64,000 nt of DNA, taken from contig OX381704.1 in assembly GCA_947462335.1 (NCBI GenBank), positions 47,868,942-47,932,941 of the forward strand, written 5' to 3'. Source of the stretch: Harmothoe impar (Eukaryota; Annelida; Polychaeta; Phyllodocida; Polynoidae). Shown piece after piece: positions 58,787 through 64,000 of the stretch. Positions within the stretch are counted from its first letter, which is position 1. Every line of letters begins with the position of its first letter. The translations under genes were made by a program, and so were the position numbers. The notes under the pieces were generated by a model. The model worked only from the letters and a program-made list of their open reading frames with translations, was not told the DNA's origin and did not search any database.

Positions 58787-59037
58787 TTTGAACTTTAAGG
58801 GCCGCATAGTGCTTTGATGTATTATGCCCTTTGTCTTCATGATGCATGAATGCAGCCCTGGGGAGTGAGTCGCCAGTGTGTTTAAAAGCATCATGCTAAG
58901 CATGCCGGCATGATACACTTCAGAAGGGTCAGCATGATGCTTGAATGCAGCCCTTATACCCGCCAGGGCTGCATGAAGTCATCATGACGACCAAGGGCAT
59001 AATGCGTTAAAGCACTACATGGCCTTTAAATTGTTAT
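58787..59037. mobile_element. piggyBac-like MITE, family 1, copy f
   Basis: This 251-base copy has worn ends (TTTGAACTTTAAGGGCCGCATAGTGC on the left, ATGGCCTTTAAATTGTTAT on the right) but the fullest interior. It contains CTTCATGATGCATGAATGCAGCCCTGG, GAGTGAGTCGCCAGTG, an inverted GGGTCAGCATGATGCTTGAATGCAGCCC and CAAGGGCATAATGCGTTAAAGCACTAC. It shows the family consensus is itself built of an inverted duplication around CATGATGCATGAATGCAGC. Confidence 0.7.
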
Positions 59038-62000
59038 TAGCAGGTAGTGTACATGCCAGGCACGCCACAGCATTAATCTCAATGAACAGCACGCATTAGT
59101 CTAGAATTCAGTAATCAGGACGTGATGCCATGACTATAGCAATTAACACTACGCTGTGTTATCCGTGTAGTGGAGGTGCTTCAATAAAGAATGAGATCAT
59201 CTATCGTTGCATTAGCTTCATCTAGTGCACATCTTTGTCACCTATTATTCAATCAACCTTAGAACATTTAAATAACAACCATTTATTATGTATGTACTTC
59301 CTCAATACAGAAATTCATTATTAATCTAAATGTTATCGCAGAATTTGTGAGTTCATGTTTATATAATGCTTTGTGCATCAAGGGATCACCCAACTTTAGA
59401 GTCATCACTCATTCTGAGAGTCTCCTGCATAATCTATGCTTCACTGAGAAGTAAAATTGCACTGGCACCGTCTCTTACTTGTGTGCTTCTCGGGACTGCT
59501 TTCCCTGCTAGCACCATTCGTCTGAATAAAGTCGTGTAAAGCTGACGTGTTTCTTATAACGTCTACGTAATATAGACGTGTTTTAGACATGTGGCGCTAG
59601 CTGGGTGCTTCTCAGTTCTGACCAACATACAACATACATACACCAACCTTTCTATGTATAATCATGCAGATATTTGCACGAAGTAGGCCTGTATGTTTAT
59701 GATTGCGTCTGTTCGTATACCTAGTGAGTTTATGATTATTAGGTCTGGACCTGTGCAAACATTTCCGACAGGTTTGTTATAACAGAGTAGGGGGAGGGGC
59801 TGGCTCCTCGCTCCGAATCACAGAGGAGAGGGTCGAATATGGCTGGGCCCTCCAAGAAGTGGCAAGAACCAATGATGATAATGTTAGAAGTAATATTTGG
59901 GAATTCTGTGTACATACATATCATACGCAGAAGATTGCCAGACCCTACCTCTTCCATTAGACCTCCCGGTATATGGTAGGAGCAGGGAGTGGCCCCAAAT
60001 CAGTACTACATGTACAAGGGGCCAAACGCTGCTTAAAGCTGGTTGAGGTACTTCCTTCCACACCTAATACAAATATCCCTCCAACTCCCTTGACATTGAA
60101 ATGCCCCGGGAGCAGGACTACCTATGTGGGTCTGTTGGTTGAGCCTCCAGGCATGATGATCGATATGAAGCACTTAATCTGCAGATTATCCATGCCATAA
60201 ATCAGGTTAGGATTATAGCATTTAGTCTAGGGCTATAGCTAATGGCCTGTAGGTTTGATGGGTGTGGTATAGCGGTTGGACAATGGCGTGTACTAATTGG
60301 CAGAAGCTGTAAGGCCAACCTATGGCTTCTGATCACATTAGGGCTAGTTAAAGGGTTAGGTGTTGCAGGTGATCGGATTGATCTGTAAATGGATCAGGCA
60401 GAAGCAGAACCAGAGGCCAGTATACTGTGTAACCCTACACATCAACACTCATCGTCATGATGCTATAGATTAATAATAACAAATCTTTTTAAAATATAAA
60501 ATTACTTTTATTTCAAAGATTGGTGCAGCATATTCCCAGAACACCTCATTCCGAGTAGGCCTAACCATCAGCAAGATTGATATTACCTGCCTCCTACACG
60601 TTTATGAATTGTCAGTTATAAGAGATGAGACGACGATCAGGTCTTTGGCATTACAAGCAGTGGGTGAGAGGGGAACTTGATACTAGGCCTTTGAACACAA
60701 ACTGATGACAGAATGATGATTCTTACGAAAGCTAATTAGTAATGAGTATTGTTTTATTACATTTTGAAATAATAGAAGAAGCAGATGCTCTCTGCGGCAG
60801 AAGGATTATTCAACAGTTGTGGCGATGCCTTGTCTCCCCATTGTTAAAAGCCGTATTCAATTAAGATGGATTTATTTAATAAACTCAGGCTCATGTAACT
60901 CCCCTTGCCTCGTATCACTTTCATCATCAATCATGCAAAAACGATTACATGTACCAAATGCTCTTATTATGCTGCAATGAATGAAGTCATTGATCCACAG
61001 CGGTTTCTGTGCATTTAGCATGGGCGTTTACTGGCTGTGTCGTTTGGTGAATAGCTATGGCTGCTATACCAGTCTCATTCCCAGTCCTGGTTCCGTTAAA
61101 TGCACACCATGGATAGACTGCTGGATCCGCTCAACCCGTCTGTGATATGAATCCACGTCTTCCGTGCGCAACCTCATCCAGGCTTTTGTCCTCTTCTCAT
61201 GCCTCGGCTTTGCAAGTGGCTGGGCAGGGTTTTTCATGTGTTCTCCAGTGTCTGCACCCTTTCTGCCATCAGCCCTGGGGACGGCGCAGGGGACGCAGGA
61301 GGAGGCTTTAAAGATGGGTGCCACACCGCTGCTTCACCATAAGGGAAAAGTGAGAGAGGGCCCGGCAAAAGGAACCGCGTCCAAATGAATCCACCCGCAA
61401 AGAAGGAAACAAAGCCGATAGGGATAAAACGAGGAAAGCCCCAAAACAATCATGATCAAGACAGTCTGCATGTTCGGGGAGGAAATGGAAAAGGGTAAAA
61501 ACAGACAGCGATCATTTTCCTGTCGTGGAACATGGTGTCAGTGCCTTGAGCGGCAGTCGCCCTGCCCGGGGTGGTAACAATAGGACTGCCGCTGCTGCCT
61601 CCTGCATGCACGCAGGGTCAGCCCCCCCTCCCCACCCTGCCAGCCCCACATAGATATAACAGGTACCAACGCCAAACCCTCTCCCTGAAAGGGACCTACC
61701 CACCCCTTTACTGCCATACAAACTGTGCATGGCCGTGCTCCTCACTATGCATTATGTATACCAACGATGCAATCGATGCTTGAGATCCTGAATGGCCCAT
61801 TCTACCCAGTCTGCATGCTCACCCTAAGAGCAGTGATGCTTTCACGTCTCTGACTACTGACTACTGGGTGCTTTTTCCCCGCGTTTTCTGAGTGGGGTTT
61901 CCACACCCATCCTCTATCATCCTCTCTCAGAGTCTTTACTCTGTCTTTCCTTCTGTAAGAGGGAGCTTATCACAGAGTGTGGATGCAGTCGATGGCTGTT

Positions 62001-64000
62001 GCCCATTAATGTGGGATGAAGCGTTATCCACTTCTAAAGTATCGAGAAAAACGACAGGTTTTCCAAACTTAATCGACACGGCTCAACAGCAGCAGTGCAT
62101 TTGAGAACAAACTAAAACGGGAGATCATCTAGAAAGAGGGACGTGTGGATGCTTGGCTACACGAATGACGATCTTAAGAGTGGAAGGGAGGGGTGAAACA
62201 TATAGGAGAGCTGCTGAGGCAGAGGCTCGAATCATGCATATATTTATAGTGCATCAGAATCAAGTAGCAAAGGTTATACGATATCCTACAAGGTTATAGA
62301 AATTGAACTTGTATGTGATAGAAACAGAGATTATTCAAATGTGTACAGAAAATGGTCCCATGTCTTCAGTATGCACCCCTGCCCACCTCCAACCATACCA
62401 TGTCCCACCAATTGTTTATAATAACAAACATGCCCACTACCGACGCACCTGTCTTGGCCACCGAGCAATACAATATAGAGCCCAAAGCCAGGGAGGTAGT
62501 GACTATGGTGTCAATCGATCTGTAGCTGGTAGATGTAGGTATAGGCAGCCTGCGGCAGCTTGCAGGTGGTAGTCATGTTGGACTTCACTCCTCTATGGGT
62601 GATGTCTGCCAGGGGCGGTATTGACAACTCTATGGATGTGCTCATGTTCGTGGTTGGACATAATACTGAGGAGCTCACACATGTACAATTCTACATACTT
62701 GTATCCGTTATTTGTTCATGTAGTTTAACCTCCGGTTGGGCCTTTCTAGGCAATCCAAGCTTTTTGTTCCTCTTGATGATCGAATTCAGAACATATGGGG
62801 ATTTAATTTTACGATCCTGGCTTGTCCATTGCATGCTTGGATCACACCTGAACAGGGATTAATGATTATACCTGTCCGATACAACATTGATCGCATGTAT
62901 AGGATGAAAGAGGTGAAGGAGAAAACCACCATCCTGTTCAAATGATAGCAAGTGTTCCTTTATTTGCTTGACCCCATAGAAAGTGCCAAATAACCCACCG
63001 CCTCAGATAAGGCTATCCTTTACTTCTACCATGATTGATGGAGACCAATATGAGAACCCTATCTTACCCCTAAACCCTCAACTACCAGTACTCTCCCACA
63101 TAGACCCCATCCCATCCCCTCAAGCTAAAACCCACAACCCACACTGACCTTAACCCGGCAGTGTCAAGGTCGGTCAGGTACATGGTGCCCAAGGTCGACT
63201 GAAGGTCAGAGTGTCTGACCAGAGGGAACCGGTGGTGAATTCCGGCCACACTAGGTCCACTGATTGGTAATCAGTCTCCGAACCTGTCAGCACCTTCCTC
63301 CTACTCCCGCTCCCTCCTGCTGCCCTATTCCCTGCACAGTCCCCTGTCCCGGGCAATTCTACCCTGGGAGGGGAGTGACATTGAGTGCAGATTACCCGAG
63401 TATAGGGTGAGTTAGGTGGAGGTGAGGGTGAGTTGGTTAGGGAGTGGGAGGACCTATATATATACGCCACCAGACAGGTATAGGCTCCCTGCCACAGGGA
63501 CTTAGTTAAGGCCCTCAATGGTTGGCCTGGAGGTGGGCCCAGAGCCGTAGGAGGACGTGGCATGGTGGGGGTGGGCTGGGATATGCATCAGGACCTATAA
63601 GCAGGACTTGGCTCCAACCACCAAGGAACCACCAGCCCGCCTGTGGTAATATCTAGGGGGCAAGTACTCTCCCCCTGGAGGTGTTAACCTGTGGGGCAGT
63701 CCTCCAGCAGCCTACCCCACCTGTGGGATCCACACCTGATGGATGGATGTCTGCATTATAAGCCTGTACATGCTTCCTCCAGTTTCCTCCCTTATACCCT
63801 ATCAGTGTACTCTGTGTTAAAGGGCCGCAGCGCCTTGATGGATGGTATTATCATTGGGCACGGCACATGTAGATGCCTATGGCCGAGCCCCAGCCGTGTC
63901 TGTGTACCATTAGTGCCCGTCCCCACCCTCTGCCTCACCCTGTAGTCCACCACCCATTCACCCTCACGCCCAGCACCGGGGGTAAGGGGGAGGGATGCAG
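59038..64000. other. non-coding stretch to window end, no gene seen
   Basis: No exon or RNA gene recognised. The part 60720-61060 is repeat-free and rich in homeodomain-type cores (CTAATTAGTAATGAG, TTCAATTAAG, AAACGATTACATG), a candidate regulatory block. The open frame at 61164-61388 begins with GTG rather than ATG and lacks any domain. The last 900 bases are GC-rich, without a recognisable promoter or exon. Confidence 0.5.

Noticed and set aside
61164..61388. Frame starting with a hydrophobic, signal-like segment
   Set aside because: It starts at GTG, lacks an upstream ATG context and cleavage-site support, and has no homologue I recognise.
1..64000. Bacterial or viral operons, CRISPR arrays, rRNA genes
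   Set aside because: No dense same-strand coding, no regularly spaced direct repeats with unique spacers and no rRNA signature words were seen.

Overview
The window looks like nuclear DNA of an animal, most of it intronic or intergenic. There is no dense gene content, no operon structure and no CRISPR array. The one protein-coding feature I can defend is a 78-base exon at 26893-26970. It has consensus splice sites on both sides and encodes 26 residues of the N-terminal PH domain of a Gq-coupled phospholipase C-beta (PLCB1/2/3 class). No other exon of that gene was recognised, so the exon appears to sit between introns of at least about 27 kb and 37 kb. Large introns, only moderately depleted CpG (judged by eye), GC in the mid-40s and many short non-autonomous transposons fit a marine invertebrate or a basal chordate. 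The sequence does not let me name the lineage.

Layout. 1-10 kb: unique-looking DNA with two perfect RFX X-box motifs, an inverted-repeat pair at 2949-3386 and a decayed protein-like block at 9224-9571. 10-17 kb: an island of small mobile elements. It holds two full copies and one fragment of a piggyBac-like MITE (TTAACCCTTT...AAAGGGTTAA), a MITE with CCCAGTGGGCACA ends, a 119-bp foldback element, a class-II tRNA-like SINE head and a direct repeat 1.4 kb apart. 17-26.9 kb: mostly unique DNA with GA and AT microsatellites and a cluster of AGGTCA half-sites, then the PLC-beta exon. 27-45 kb: further piggyBac-like copies, the second foldback copy (106 of 107 core bases identical to the first), CTCF-like and X-box motifs, and a second, different piggyBac-like MITE with nested palindromes. 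45-64 kb: largely unique DNA, a strong CTCF-like motif, and three more copies of the first MITE family near 57-59 kb.

Two patterns run across the window. First, the 9-mer GAGCTGCTC (or its complement GAGCAGCTC) occurs exactly 16 times where about 0.4-0.5 would be expected, often in clusters. It sits in blocks that may be remains of an undescribed repeat or decayed gene. Second, the foldback pair is nearly identical while everything around it has diverged, so the element moved recently. It would form a near-perfect hairpin if transcribed.

No gene-to-gene cooperation can be inferred, because only one exon is visible. The regulatory motifs listed are sequence matches only.
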